A DNA stretch of 35,785 nucleotides from Planctomycetaceae bacterium (lineage in GTDB: Bacteria > Planctomycetota > Planctomycetia > Pirellulales > Pirellulaceae), in the NCBI GenBank assembly GCA_002726515.1, contig PBTE01000073.1:1-35785 (forward strand), given 5' to 3'. Shown piece by piece: positions 17,000 to 24,864 of this stretch. The position numbers and the translations under genes were made by a program. Position 1 is the first letter of the stretch, and each line of letters begins with the position of its first letter. The notes beneath the pieces were generated by a model, which searched no databases, was not told the DNA's origin, and saw nothing but the letters and a program-made list of their open reading frames with translations.

Positions 17000-17800
17000 T
17001 CACGTGTTGCTACGAGCCAGCACTTCGGTGGATACAGAATCCGTAAGCCGGTAACGTTTTTCGTCCGAGAAAATTTCCGGATGCAGCAGTCGCCAACGCC
17101 AGAGTCTGAAAAGAAGACCGGTCACCAGCACTCCCAATCCATACTTGCAGGATCGACGAAAGTTAATGGAACTGGCTTCGGAAAAATACTTTGTGGGACA
17201 AGAAATTTCTCCCATCGAAAAATCAAATGCTGCTGCCTGGGCCAGCATTTGATTGTCGAACACAAAATCATCTGAATTCGCTCGTAAGGGTAGTGTCTCG
17301 AGCACACGCCTCGAGAAAGCGCGATAGCCCGTGTGGAATTCCGAGAGTTTCGTTCCTAACATGATGTTCTCGAAACTGGTAAGCAAGCGATTGGCCAGAT
17401 ACTTATACATAGGCATTCCGCCTTCGAGCGCCTTTCCCCCCAAAATGCGCGAAGCCAACACAAGATCATAGATGCCAGAGGCAATCATTCCTGCCATGGC
17501 CGCGATCAGCCTCGGATCATACTGATAATCGGGGTGGACCATAATTACAATGTCCGCCCCGGCACGCAATGCCTCGTTGTAGCAGGTCTTCTGGTTGGCG
17601 CCGTATCCACGGTTCTGTTCGTGAACAAACGTGCGAATACCCAATTTTTCGGCAACCCGGACCGTCCCATCCGTACTGGCATCGTCGACAAGGAGCACTT
17701 CGTCGACCAAGTCGAGTGGAATTTTCTGGTAAGTCTTGGCGAGCGTCTGTTCAGCGCGGTAGGCGGGGAGAACCACAATCACTTTTTTTCCCAGTAACAC
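17000..17800 (-). CDS. Glycosyltransferase family 2 (dolichyl-phosphate-mannose-synthase-like)
   Basis: A 266-residue GT-A fold glycosyltransferase. The N-terminus [18 protein letters not shown], then [20 protein letters not shown], gives the nucleotide-sugar-binding aspartates. [18 protein letters not shown] and [15 protein letters not shown] follow; the latter holds the position of the DxD motif (here D-Y-Q-Y-D). [20 protein letters not shown] and [15 protein letters not shown] are typical of the DPM-like group. The C-terminal region [17 protein letters not shown] is moderately hydrophobic and may associate with the membrane. The start is a GTG with AGAGG about 7 bases upstream. It precedes rmlC-rmlD on the same strand, so a role in a polysaccharide or glycolipid containing rhamnose is likely. 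Confidence 0.9.
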   Translation of the reverse strand: MLLGKKVIVVLPAYRAEQTLAKTYQKIPLDLVDEVLLVDDASTDGTVRVAEKLGIRTFVHEQNRGYGANQKTCYNEALRAGADIVIMVHPDYQYDPRLIAAMAGMIASGIYDLVLASRILGGKALEGGMPMYKYLANRLLTSFENIMLGTKLSEFHTGYRAFSRRVLETLPLRANSDDFVFDNQMLAQAAAFDFSMGEISCPTKYFSEASSINFRRSCKYGLGVLVTGLLFRLWRWRLLHPEIFSDEKRYRLTDSVSTEVLARSNT

Positions 17801-18496
17801 AGTGCGCCTCTTCTCGCGGTTTTGAGCAAAGGAAAACCTCCCTGCTACAGAATAATTAAGGGGTACCAGAACTGACTAGAGCGCATTTCACAACCTTACT
17901 GGATGGTGCCCCGGACTTCCAACGATCCTTCGACTCAAAAACGGGGGGGACGCGGGACGCAGTACGTCAGCAGCGAGGTGCCTGAAACAGACCGGCCTAC
18001 TAATAAGGAGGAATTTCCGGGAGTCTGCCCCGGAAAACAAGACAGGTGTTTCCTCCCTGACTGCCTCTCCTCACAACCTGTTAAACTGGGTAGCTTGCAG
18101 CGACCATCTCCGTTTTTTGAAACCTCGAGGCTAAACGCTTGGCGCCGAATTTCTGTATCCTGCCGATCAGATAATTTATAGCCATGGAGGCTGTTTGCAC
18201 TCTGCTTCGAAATCACAACATTTCCGAAGCGGTAAAATCTGTAACCGACACATCGGAGAACAACCCCGTTTCATGTTCATCAAAATGACAACGGAGCGTC
18301 GTCATGCTGACACGCTGGCAGCAAGTACCGGTCTTTGTGTGGGGTTTAACTCAGTTCGCGGAAGCGAGGTGGCAAGTGACTTTACCACGGCCCACTTCGT
18401 TTCCATTTTCTTGGCACGCAAGATGCAAAAGGATGGATCAGAATTTTTGGCCAGCACATTTCGCCGAAACATCACCCCCCAGGGAGGTACTCGAAA
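17801..18496. other. 696 bp largely gene-free region upstream of the glycosyltransferase gene
   Basis: No known protein could be read here. Open frames at 18195-18500 and 18304-18591 (plus) and 17935-18216 (minus) have unusual composition and no family likeness, though the 18304 ATG has a GGAG seven bases upstream. A hairpin at 18014-18036 (TTTCCGGG, seven-base loop, CCCGGAAA) has no long T-run. The right end leads into the small membrane peptide at 18497 and probably contains its promoter; the left end should contain the promoter of the glycosyltransferase-rmlCD unit. Confidence 0.4.
18014..18036. repeat. 8-bp perfect inverted repeat (hairpin)
   Basis: TTTCCGGG and CCCGGAAA are separated by seven bases and can form a stable stem. 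It lies in a gene-free region about 215 bases upstream of the glycosyltransferase start. No strong T-tract follows on the plus strand; on the minus strand a mixed T/C stretch follows (TTCCTCCTTATTA), so weak termination or a regulatory site are both possible. Confidence 0.35.
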
Positions 18497-18580
18497 ATGA
18501 AACGCTTGGGCACATTTGCTTTTTTGTTGATGGATCTAGTTGCCTTCGGAATGTTGATGTTTGCCCTTTCTCAGCGTTAG
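18497..18580 (+). CDS. Candidate 27-residue single-span membrane peptide
   Basis: The ATG at 18497 is preceded by GGGAGG with a nine-base spacer, one of the best ribosome binding sites in the window. It opens a frame of 27 codons ending in TAG. The product starts MKRLGTFAFLLMDLVAFGML and ends MFALSQR: two positive residues, one uninterrupted hydrophobic helix of about 20 residues (with a single aspartate) and a polar positively charged end, which is the layout of a one-helix membrane protein. No homologue is recognised. It lies in an otherwise gene-free stretch between the glycosyltransferase (divergent) and mutM (convergent). Chance hydrophobic frames this short do occur, so confidence is moderate. 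Confidence 0.45.
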   Translation: MKRLGTFAFLLMDLVAFGMLMFALSQR

Positions 18581-18778
18581 GGTCGGGTTGAAAACTTGGT
18601 GGCACGCCACTTCACCCAACCACCTGAGCCACTTCGAGCAGCCAGGTTCAGCCGCGGCCACAGCCCGGGAGTCGTCAGGGGGCGAACTCACCGTTTCCCA
18701 CGTCTGCGGCATGCAGCGCCGGCCATTCTAAGCTTTCCATCTTCACGTGACGTACGGCTATGGCGCCATTTTGAAACC

Positions 18779-19669
18779 TCAAACGGTTCCACGCTGGCGT
18801 GTGTGCATCGATTTGGTTTTGCGATGAAGCGGCCTGCGAACCTGACATGCCGGGCAGAAAAAAGTGGATCGTTGAGCTTGTAGAATGCGCAAAACCGTTC
18901 CAGCGCGACAGCTCGTACATATTTCACCCGCACGACCATAGATTCGATGCTGGGTCTGATAACTCCCTGCCTGATTGAGTGCATTACGATAGGTTCCATC
19001 TGACAATGTCGATCCTTCGTAGGCAATTGCCTGGCTCAGTATTTCCTGCATTGCCTGATGGAGGCTCAGCCATTGGGCGGGCTTCAATTGCTCGCATCGC
19101 GTTTGAGGGTGGATGCCCGCCAGGTGTAGGATTTCGGCAGCGTACAGGTTGCCGATGCCTGCCAGCGCCCGCTGGTCCAAGAGGGCCACTTTAATTTCTC
19201 GGCGGCTGGTGGAAAGCCGATCAGCGAGATCCTTTTTGCTGATATCCAGTGCGTCGGGCCCCAGTTTGGATGGCCCCAAAGCTTTCTCAAATGCACGTTT
19301 GGAAAGCAGGCGCACACTTCCCAAGCCACGACGATCCCAGTACCAAATGTTTTTCGCCGACGTCGCAGACAATTGGAATCGCAGCCGCAAGTGTTCCCTG
19401 TCTGGTGGATCCGCCAACAGGACCAGGCCGGTCATGCGCGGCTCAATGACGAGCGAATCCCCTCCCTCCAAACGTAATGCCAGACGCTTACCCACACGGT
19501 CAACCTTGATGATGTGCCGGCCGACGGCCCGACGGCGGAACAAGTGCTTGGCCGGAGCGGTCAAGATCGGCTTGAGCCGACAGGGCAACCAGTCAATTTT
19601 TTCGACACGGCTTCCCTCAACTTCTAAAATCCCGCGTCGCATCGTTTCAACTTCGGGAAGTTCGGGCAT
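18779..19669 (-). CDS. mutM: Formamidopyrimidine-DNA glycosylase (Fpg/MutM)
   Basis: A 296-residue base-excision repair enzyme that removes oxidised purines such as 8-oxoguanine and nicks the abasic site. The N-terminus MPELPEVETMRRG gives the catalytic P2 and E3 (after removal of methionine). K61 in DRVGKRLALRL corresponds to the conserved DNA-contacting lysine. The helix-two-turn-helix segment LLDQRALAGIGNLYAAEILH is clear, and the C-terminal zinc finger has cysteines at about 251, 254, 272 and 275. About 20 extra basic residues follow the finger, longer than usual. The ATG at 19669 is fixed by the MPELPE start. It is divergent from trpB, with about 140 bases between starts. Confidence 0.96.
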   Translation of the reverse strand: MPELPEVETMRRGILEVEGSRVEKIDWLPCRLKPILTAPAKHLFRRRAVGRHIIKVDRVGKRLALRLEGGDSLVIEPRMTGLVLLADPPDREHLRLRFQLSATSAKNIWYWDRRGLGSVRLLSKRAFEKALGPSKLGPDALDISKKDLADRLSTSRREIKVALLDQRALAGIGNLYAAEILHLAGIHPQTRCEQLKPAQWLSLHQAMQEILSQAIAYEGSTLSDGTYRNALNQAGSYQTQHRIYGRAGEICTSCRAGTVLRILQAQRSTFFCPACQVRRPLHRKTKSMHTRQRGTV

Positions 19670-19813
19670 GAGCGGTGTCTCGTGGAATTCAAGTGATACA
19701 GCGATCGACCGCTAGAGGTTTCCGAGTCTGGCTGACCCGGTTGGAATTCTAACGGGTATCCGATAACGCAGACAACCGGTTGAGCATAGGCAGTGAACAA
19801 TACCGTTGGTATC

Positions 19814-21049
19814 ATGGAGACTATGAACACAAACAACAGTACGTTTGCCAGCAGTGAAGTCCCCGACTCAGCAGGCCGATTCGGCGATTTTGGCGGTCGT
19901 TACGTACCCGAAACACTGACACTCGCCCTGGTGGAACTCCACGACCAGTACCAGCAGGCGTGTCAAGATGCTGAATTTCAAGCGACTTTGGACGAACTGC
20001 TGCAGCGTTACGTCGGCCGACCCTCACCACTGTACTTCGCTCAACGCTTGACCGAACATTGCGGCGGAGCTCAAATTTGGCTCAAACGCGAGGATGTCAA
20101 TCACACGGGTGCTCACAAAATCAATAATACGCTGGGACAAGCACTCCTGACGTTGAGGATGGGCAAGGGCCGAGTGATTGCAGAAACCGGCGCCGGCCAG
20201 CATGGTGTGGCAACAGCAACAGCCTGTGCTCGATTCGGACTGGATTGTGTCGTCTACATGGGTGAAGAAGATATACGCAGACAAGCACCCAACGTCTTTA
20301 GTATGAAATTGCTGGGAGCAGAGGTCCGGCCCGTCACCACTGGCTCGCGAACGCTCCGCGATGCAATTAACGAAGCCATGCGGGACTGGATGTCGAGTGT
20401 AGAAACGACCCACTACATTCTCGGCTCTGTCGTGGGACCTCACCCCTTTCCCACGATCGTCCGTGACTTCCAATCCGTCATCGGACGGGAAACCCGGCAA
20501 CAGAGCCAAGAAACATTTGGAACACTTCCCGACCTGGTAATTGCCAGTGTCGGTGGTGGAAGCAACGCTGCTGGAATGTTTTATCCTTTTATAGAAGACC
20601 GCGACGTACAACTGACGGGGGTCGAAGCGGGTGGAAGGGGAAGCCATCCGGGCGACCACGCATCCCCCCTGTCCTGGGGCGAGCCAGGTGTGCTGCACGG
20701 CAGTTACAGCTACGTCATGCAGGATGAAGACGGACAGACAATGGACGTTCATTCCGTCTCGGCAGGCTTGGACTACCCGGGAGTTGGTCCCGAACACAGC
20801 TATTGGAAAGATACAGGGCGCGTGAAATACTCTGTTTGTCTCGACGCGCAAGCACTCGCAGCGTTTGACCTGCTGGCTCGTACTGAAGGGATATTGTCGG
20901 CCCTCGAAAGCGCGCACGCCGTGGCCAAAGCGATTGAACTTGCGCCCCAACATCCCAAGGATCTGAGAATTATCGTCTGTTTATCAGGTCGTGGTGATAA
21001 GGATGCGGCTGAAATTGCACGACTAAAGAAAGAAACCACCGACAAGTGA
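19814..21049 (+). CDS. trpB: Tryptophan synthase beta chain
   Basis: TrpB condenses indole with serine using pyridoxal phosphate. After a polar 15-20-residue leader comes [15 protein letters not shown], the invariant TrpB start. [20 protein letters not shown] carries the cofactor lysine (about K102), [17 protein letters not shown] and [17 protein letters not shown] follow, and the phosphate-binding loop is [22 protein letters not shown] near the C-terminus is also typical. Length (411 residues from this ATG) is normal. Three starts are possible: GTG at 19793, ATG at 19814 and ATG at 19823; none has an ideal ribosome binding site. trpA follows after 97 bases, the usual order; the remaining trp genes are not in the window. 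Confidence 0.97.
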   Translation: METMNTNNSTFASSEVPDSAGRFGDFGGRYVPETLTLALVELHDQYQQACQDAEFQATLDELLQRYVGRPSPLYFAQRLTEHCGGAQIWLKREDVNHTGAHKINNTLGQALLTLRMGKGRVIAETGAGQHGVATATACARFGLDCVVYMGEEDIRRQAPNVFSMKLLGAEVRPVTTGSRTLRDAINEAMRDWMSSVETTHYILGSVVGPHPFPTIVRDFQSVIGRETRQQSQETFGTLPDLVIASVGGGSNAAGMFYPFIEDRDVQLTGVEAGGRGSHPGDHASPLSWGEPGVLHGSYSYVMQDEDGQTMDVHSVSAGLDYPGVGPEHSYWKDTGRVKYSVCLDAQALAAFDLLARTEGILSALESAHAVAKAIELAPQHPKDLRIIVCLSGRGDKDAAEIARLKKETTDK

Positions 21050-21146
21050 ACGCAGACAAAAATGAATAGATGCAACAACAAGAATAAAACATAGTGTTGT
21101 ACTGAGAATCGCCCACATACAACGATAAATCGAGACCCACTCATCC

Positions 21147-21947
21147 ATGTCTGCAATCGATACGCTGTTCCAGGAATTGCGACAGTCGGGACGAAAGGCA
21201 TTCATGCCTTTTGTAACGGCTGGTGACCCTGATCTGGATTTCACGAAGGACCTTTTACTGACACTTGACGCAAATGGATGTTCGCTTTGCGAGTTGGGAA
21301 TACCCTACAGCGATCCGATTGCTGACGGTCCGGTCATCCAGGCTTCCTATACCCGAGCCCTGGAAAATCAACTGAAGCTGCTGCAGATTTTTGAAATGAC
21401 TGCCGACCTGACTCCCCGGCTGCAAATGCCCATGGTGATGATGGTGAGCTACGCAATCGTACACCGCCACGGCAACGCCGAGTTCGTCACCCGTGCGAAA
21501 CAGGCCGGAGCAGCAGGCATGATCGTTCCTGACTTGCTGGTCGAGGAATCCGCAGAGATTTCACGAATTTGCACTCGGGAAGACTTCAGTCTCATTCAAC
21601 TGGTCACACCCACAACGTCTCGTGAGCGGGCCGTTCGGATCGCGGAATCGTCGTCTGGATTTATTTATTTTGTTTCCGTAACTGGTATCACCGGAGAAAG
21701 AGACCAATTACCCAGTGAAATCGTGGAAAACGTGGGGTGGCTTCGTGAACAAACGGATTTGCCAATCTGCGTAGGTTTTGGAATCAGCAAGGCGGAACAC
21801 GTCCGCGTGCTGGCACCAGTGGCAGACGGTTTAATCGTGGGTTCTGCAATCGTTCGTCAAATAAGCCAAGTCCCCAACGGTTCACGGAAAGAGGTGCTCG
21901 ACGGCATCTCGGATTACGTCTCTGAGTTGATGACGGCACTCCGTTAA
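21147..21947 (+). CDS. trpA: Tryptophan synthase alpha chain
   Basis: A 266-residue TIM-barrel enzyme that releases indole from indole-3-glycerol phosphate for channelling to TrpB. The catalytic pair is at the canonical numbers: E49 in CELGIPYSDP and D60 in IADGPVIQAS. FMPFVTAGDPDLDFT opens the barrel, and later GMIVPDLLVEES, FIYFVSVTGITGERDQLP and ICVGFGISKAEHVRVLAPVA match phosphate-binding segments, ending DGLIVGSAIVRQI. The length is normal. The 97-base gap after trpB lacks a clear terminator, so both are probably on one mRNA. Confidence 0.96.
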   Translation: MSAIDTLFQELRQSGRKAFMPFVTAGDPDLDFTKDLLLTLDANGCSLCELGIPYSDPIADGPVIQASYTRALENQLKLLQIFEMTADLTPRLQMPMVMMVSYAIVHRHGNAEFVTRAKQAGAAGMIVPDLLVEESAEISRICTREDFSLIQLVTPTTSRERAVRIAESSSGFIYFVSVTGITGERDQLPSEIVENVGWLREQTDLPICVGFGISKAEHVRVLAPVADGLIVGSAIVRQISQVPNGSRKEVLDGISDYVSELMTALR

Positions 21948-22192
21948 GACCTGTCAACCACGATTGCGGGTTTCCGAAAATTCCGTAATGTTCTGGGCGT
22001 AAAACACTGCATCCACTTAAGTTGGGTAAAAAAGACTCGGGACGACTCTGCGGAGGACAAACTTGACCCTCCTGACCGCCCAAAACTATACTTAATAGAC
22101 AGCCCGGTAATTCTACCATCTTTCCGTTTTTCAACGGATTCTGGATCGGCTGTCAAAATCTGAGTTGAGGCGGTCCAACCATTTAAAGGGCG

Positions 22193-22744
22193 ATGCGAAT
22201 GCAACCCAAGATACCCACATCGGTGACGAGTCGATTTTTCGCGGGCCTTACGGAATACGCGTTTCAAACCCGCCTCGGCATCGCCGATCCACCATTGACG
22301 GATTATCTCAGTGACATGTTGATACGCTTCGTCCGGAACGACAACGTTTATCGCGTGCGCGACTTAACAGGTCGTCCACTCACGAAGGTCGCCGACATGG
22401 TTATCGAGGGCGACGCATGCGTGGGCTCCTCACGACGCGAAGTGCATCGCCACATAGGAGATTTTATTCTTTTTTGGACGGGTGTTTATCCTGAGGCGCT
22501 GAGACGACTGAAAGGACCACGTAGTAAAGATCTACTTGTCAATTACTGTGCTCAGGGAAAGCGATCGTATTACATCGCCAGTACAATAACCGTTGAAGAA
22601 AAGGCGCAGGACAAGGCTTCCAAAGACGTGCTGGAACGCTTGAGTGACCAGTTCGAACTCTGCATGGCTGGCCTCGCTGAAGTACGTCGCAAACTGGATT
22701 GTTGCGTCGACGATTCCGCTGGTCCGGACGCCCTGTTGCTGTAG
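22193..22744 (+). CDS. Conserved-looking hypothetical protein, 183 residues
   Basis: I do not recognise this protein, but its composition, an AAAGGG site near the ATG and good codon structure support it as a real gene. It is soluble, has no signal peptide, and is mostly helical in appearance: RFFAGLTEYAFQTRLG, PLTDYLSDMLIRFVRND, RREVHRHIGDFILFWTGVYP, then LLVNYCAQGKRSYYIAST and a C-terminal helix LERLSDQFELCMAGLAEV with nearby paired cysteines (KLDCCVDD). It lies 245 bases after trpA on the same strand and ends 13 bases before the convergent hemolysin III gene. Association with tryptophan synthesis is not implied. Confidence 0.75.
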   Translation: MRMQPKIPTSVTSRFFAGLTEYAFQTRLGIADPPLTDYLSDMLIRFVRNDNVYRVRDLTGRPLTKVADMVIEGDACVGSSRREVHRHIGDFILFWTGVYPEALRRLKGPRSKDLLVNYCAQGKRSYYIASTITVEEKAQDKASKDVLERLSDQFELCMAGLAEVRRKLDCCVDDSAGPDALLL

Positions 22745-22757
22745 CAGTGCTCAAATC

Positions 22758-23429
22758 CTAGGTTCCTGCCTGGGGCCTAATCAGAAATCCGTAGATCGCG
22801 TAAAAGTGGCTCGCACTTCCCAGGATCACGGAGGCATGCCACACCGCGTGAAAGTAGCGAACGCGTTTATCAAAGATGAGAAACAGGGTGCCCGCCGTGT
22901 AACAGATACCACCTGCAGCAACCCATGCCAGGCAGTTGGTAGAAATCGTTGAGCAAATGAGCAACGATGGTCCCCATCCCAGCAGGATGTAACTTTGGGT
23001 CTTGAAGTTATTGATCCGGTGCTCGTGGAATACTTTCAAATAGAACCCGGTGAATGCAGCAAGCCAAATCAAAACCAAACATCCAAGTTTCAGCGGCTGG
23101 TCCAAGAGAGGCCATAAGAATGGAGTGTAGGTGCCGGCAATCAGGAAATAGACAACCGCTTGGTCCCAGATTCGCAAGCGATGTTTCAAACGAGGATCTT
23201 GGATGGCATGGGAAAGAGTGGAAAAAGAATAGACCGAAATCAAAGTCGCTGAATAGATCGAAAGAGCAAGCCGGTTGAACGTCGTAGCGCCCCAACTTGC
23301 GCGAATCAGCAAGGAAACTGCGTATAAGCTCAAGATCCAGCCCAAGGCGTGAATCACCGCGTTGATGAGTTCCTCACCCGCCTCTTCTGCTGAAACTTTT
23401 TCTTTTACCGTGGTCCTATCAACCTGCAT
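22758..23429 (-). CDS. Hemolysin III / TrhA family (PAQR-like) membrane protein
   Basis: A 223-residue integral membrane protein of the hemolysin III (YqfA/TrhA) family. After a charged N-terminus the family motif EELINAVIHALGWILSLYAV leads into seven predicted helices. Visible landmarks are SVYSFSTLSHAIQ near helix 2, DQAVVYFLIAGTYTPFLWPL at helix 3, and HAVWHASVILGSASHFYAI near the C-terminus, whose histidines, together with the first-helix histidine and the aspartate near the second helix, form the putative zinc site. Members are linked to membrane homeostasis rather than true haemolysis. GGAGG occurs 13 bases upstream of the ATG. It lies 335 bp downstream of the ABC ATPase and may have its own promoter. 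Confidence 0.93.
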   Translation of the reverse strand: MQVDRTTVKEKVSAEEAGEELINAVIHALGWILSLYAVSLLIRASWGATTFNRLALSIYSATLISVYSFSTLSHAIQDPRLKHRLRIWDQAVVYFLIAGTYTPFLWPLLDQPLKLGCLVLIWLAAFTGFYLKVFHEHRINNFKTQSYILLGWGPSLLICSTISTNCLAWVAAGGICYTAGTLFLIFDKRVRYFHAVWHASVILGSASHFYAIYGFLIRPQAGT

Positions 23430-23764
23430 GACACTTCGTTTGCCTCCTTTAGCGGTTTAACATGTACCGCTTGTAGCAAATTGCGAGAAATTTAGCAGCG
23501 TAGAAAGGTGAATTTTTCACGGGTCTGCAAAAACTGCTGGCAGTTCGTTGCAATTCATCAATTTGGAGCTCGTTTCCTACAGGAAACAATCGGGTGAAGG
23601 GGCAGGAAAATCTGATAGCAGGCCAGTATGAACCGGAACGGACAAGTTTTACTGTCCAGTTGGGGACGTCCACTTCGTACTGAAAAAACCTTCTGCATCA
23701 ATTGATAGAATCACACGGAAAATGCAAAATCCGATGCAAAGTGAACGACAGCATCCGTCTTGTT
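23430..23764. other. 335 bp between ABC ATPase and hemolysin III genes, no gene
   Basis: No coding sequence recognised. It contains two small hairpins: GTTTCC-TACA-GGAAAC at 23572-23587 (six-base stem, four-base loop) and GGACA/TGTCC around 23640-23657. Neither is followed by a T-run on either strand, so they are not called terminators. The hemolysin III promoter is probably here. Confidence 0.45.
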
Positions 23765-24691
23765 TCAAGTAACCAAACCCTTGGTAACCAGCATGAAGAC
23801 GTCCTCCAAGGTCGGATCCTTTTCACCAAAACTGCGGATTCCAACCTGATTGGCAACCAGTTCATTCAGCAACTGTGCGACCCCCTGATCATCGGTTTCC
23901 AACTCAACGACTGCCTGATGATCGTCGACCACAACATCGCGTGTGTAAGGACTATTTCGAAGTACGGAAAGCCCTATATCCATGTTGGCGGTGAACTTGA
24001 TTTCCACAACACGGTTGCCCCGAATCCGGCGATAAACATCTTCGATGAGGCCGTGCATCAGCAGTTGCCCGCGCTCAATGATGCCGATGGAAGTACAGCA
24101 GTCGGCCAATTCGGTCAGAATGTGACTGGATATCAAAATTGTTTTCCCCATTTTCCGCAATTCTTTGAGAAGGGCTTTGACTTCCAGGCGGGCACGCGGG
24201 TCTAATCCGCTGGCCGGTTCGTCGAGGATCAGCACGGGGGGATCATGAACCAGTGTTTTTGCCAGACAAAGACGTTGTTTCATTCCTCGGGAGAGGCCGC
24301 TGACATAATCATCACGTTTATGGGCTAAATCAAGCAATTCGAGAACATCCGCGATCACCTGCTTTCGTTGAACTCGCGGGATGCGATAGGCCACCGCGAA
24401 AAAATCAAGAAACTCCCAAACTTTCATGCCGTCATAGACACCGAAGTTGTCAGGCATGTATCCCACGCTGCGACGTACGTTCATCGGATCCTCGGTCACA
24501 CTGTAACCATTCACAATCCCTTCACCCCGGCTTGACTTAAGAAGCGTCGCCAGGAAGCGAATGGTGGTACTTTTGCCAGCTCCATTGGGACCGATGAAGC
24601 CGAACATTTCGCCAGCCTCAATTTTCAGGTTTATTTGCTGGACGGCGGTAAAGTCGCCGTAGTCCTTGCCAAAATCAATCAGCTCAATCAT
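23765..24691 (-). CDS. ABC transporter ATP-binding protein (ABC-2 / CcmA type)
   Basis: A 308-residue ATPase. Walker A is GFIGPNGAGKSTTIRF near residues 32-47, the Q-loop region SVGYMPDNFGVYDG has D rather than Q at that position, the signature is SGLSRGMKQRLCLAKTL, Walker B is PVLILDEPASGLDPRAR, and the switch histidine lies in ILISSHILTELADC. The C-terminal 90 residues form the extra domain found in drug- and polymer-type ABC-2 exporters (ending DPTLEDVFMLVTKGLV). Such ATPases need a membrane permease, which is not encoded next to it; the gene upstream on the same strand (173 bp away) instead encodes an 829-residue anchored protein. In several phyla similar ATPases work with gliding-type auxiliary proteins. 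Confidence 0.93.
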   Translation of the reverse strand: MIELIDFGKDYGDFTAVQQINLKIEAGEMFGFIGPNGAGKSTTIRFLATLLKSSRGEGIVNGYSVTEDPMNVRRSVGYMPDNFGVYDGMKVWEFLDFFAVAYRIPRVQRKQVIADVLELLDLAHKRDDYVSGLSRGMKQRLCLAKTLVHDPPVLILDEPASGLDPRARLEVKALLKELRKMGKTILISSHILTELADCCTSIGIIERGQLLMHGLIEDVYRRIRGNRVVEIKFTANMDIGLSVLRNSPYTRDVVVDDHQAVVELETDDQGVAQLLNELVANQVGIRSFGEKDPTLEDVFMLVTKGLVT

Positions 24692-24864
24692 GGTTGGTTT
24701 TCGAAAGTCATCCGTTGTTAGTTTGATGAGATGAGACGATGGAGCCGGAAAAGCTTGAGACGCCAGGGGTCATCGTATCTGGTCCACCGTGACAAAACGG
24801 GCAACCGTTCTCTACAGATGGTCCCTTGCCAGCTTGTCGACTATTCACCATCTTGCTATCCCAC

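Noticed and set aside
17900-18200. Search for a tRNA or structured RNA in the gene-free region
   Set aside because: No cloverleaf with a T-loop or anticodon arm could be assembled; only an isolated eight-base hairpin was found.
18304-18591. Plus-strand 95-residue frame with GGAG before its ATG
   Set aside because: No protein-like pattern, and it overlaps the better-supported small membrane peptide in another frame.
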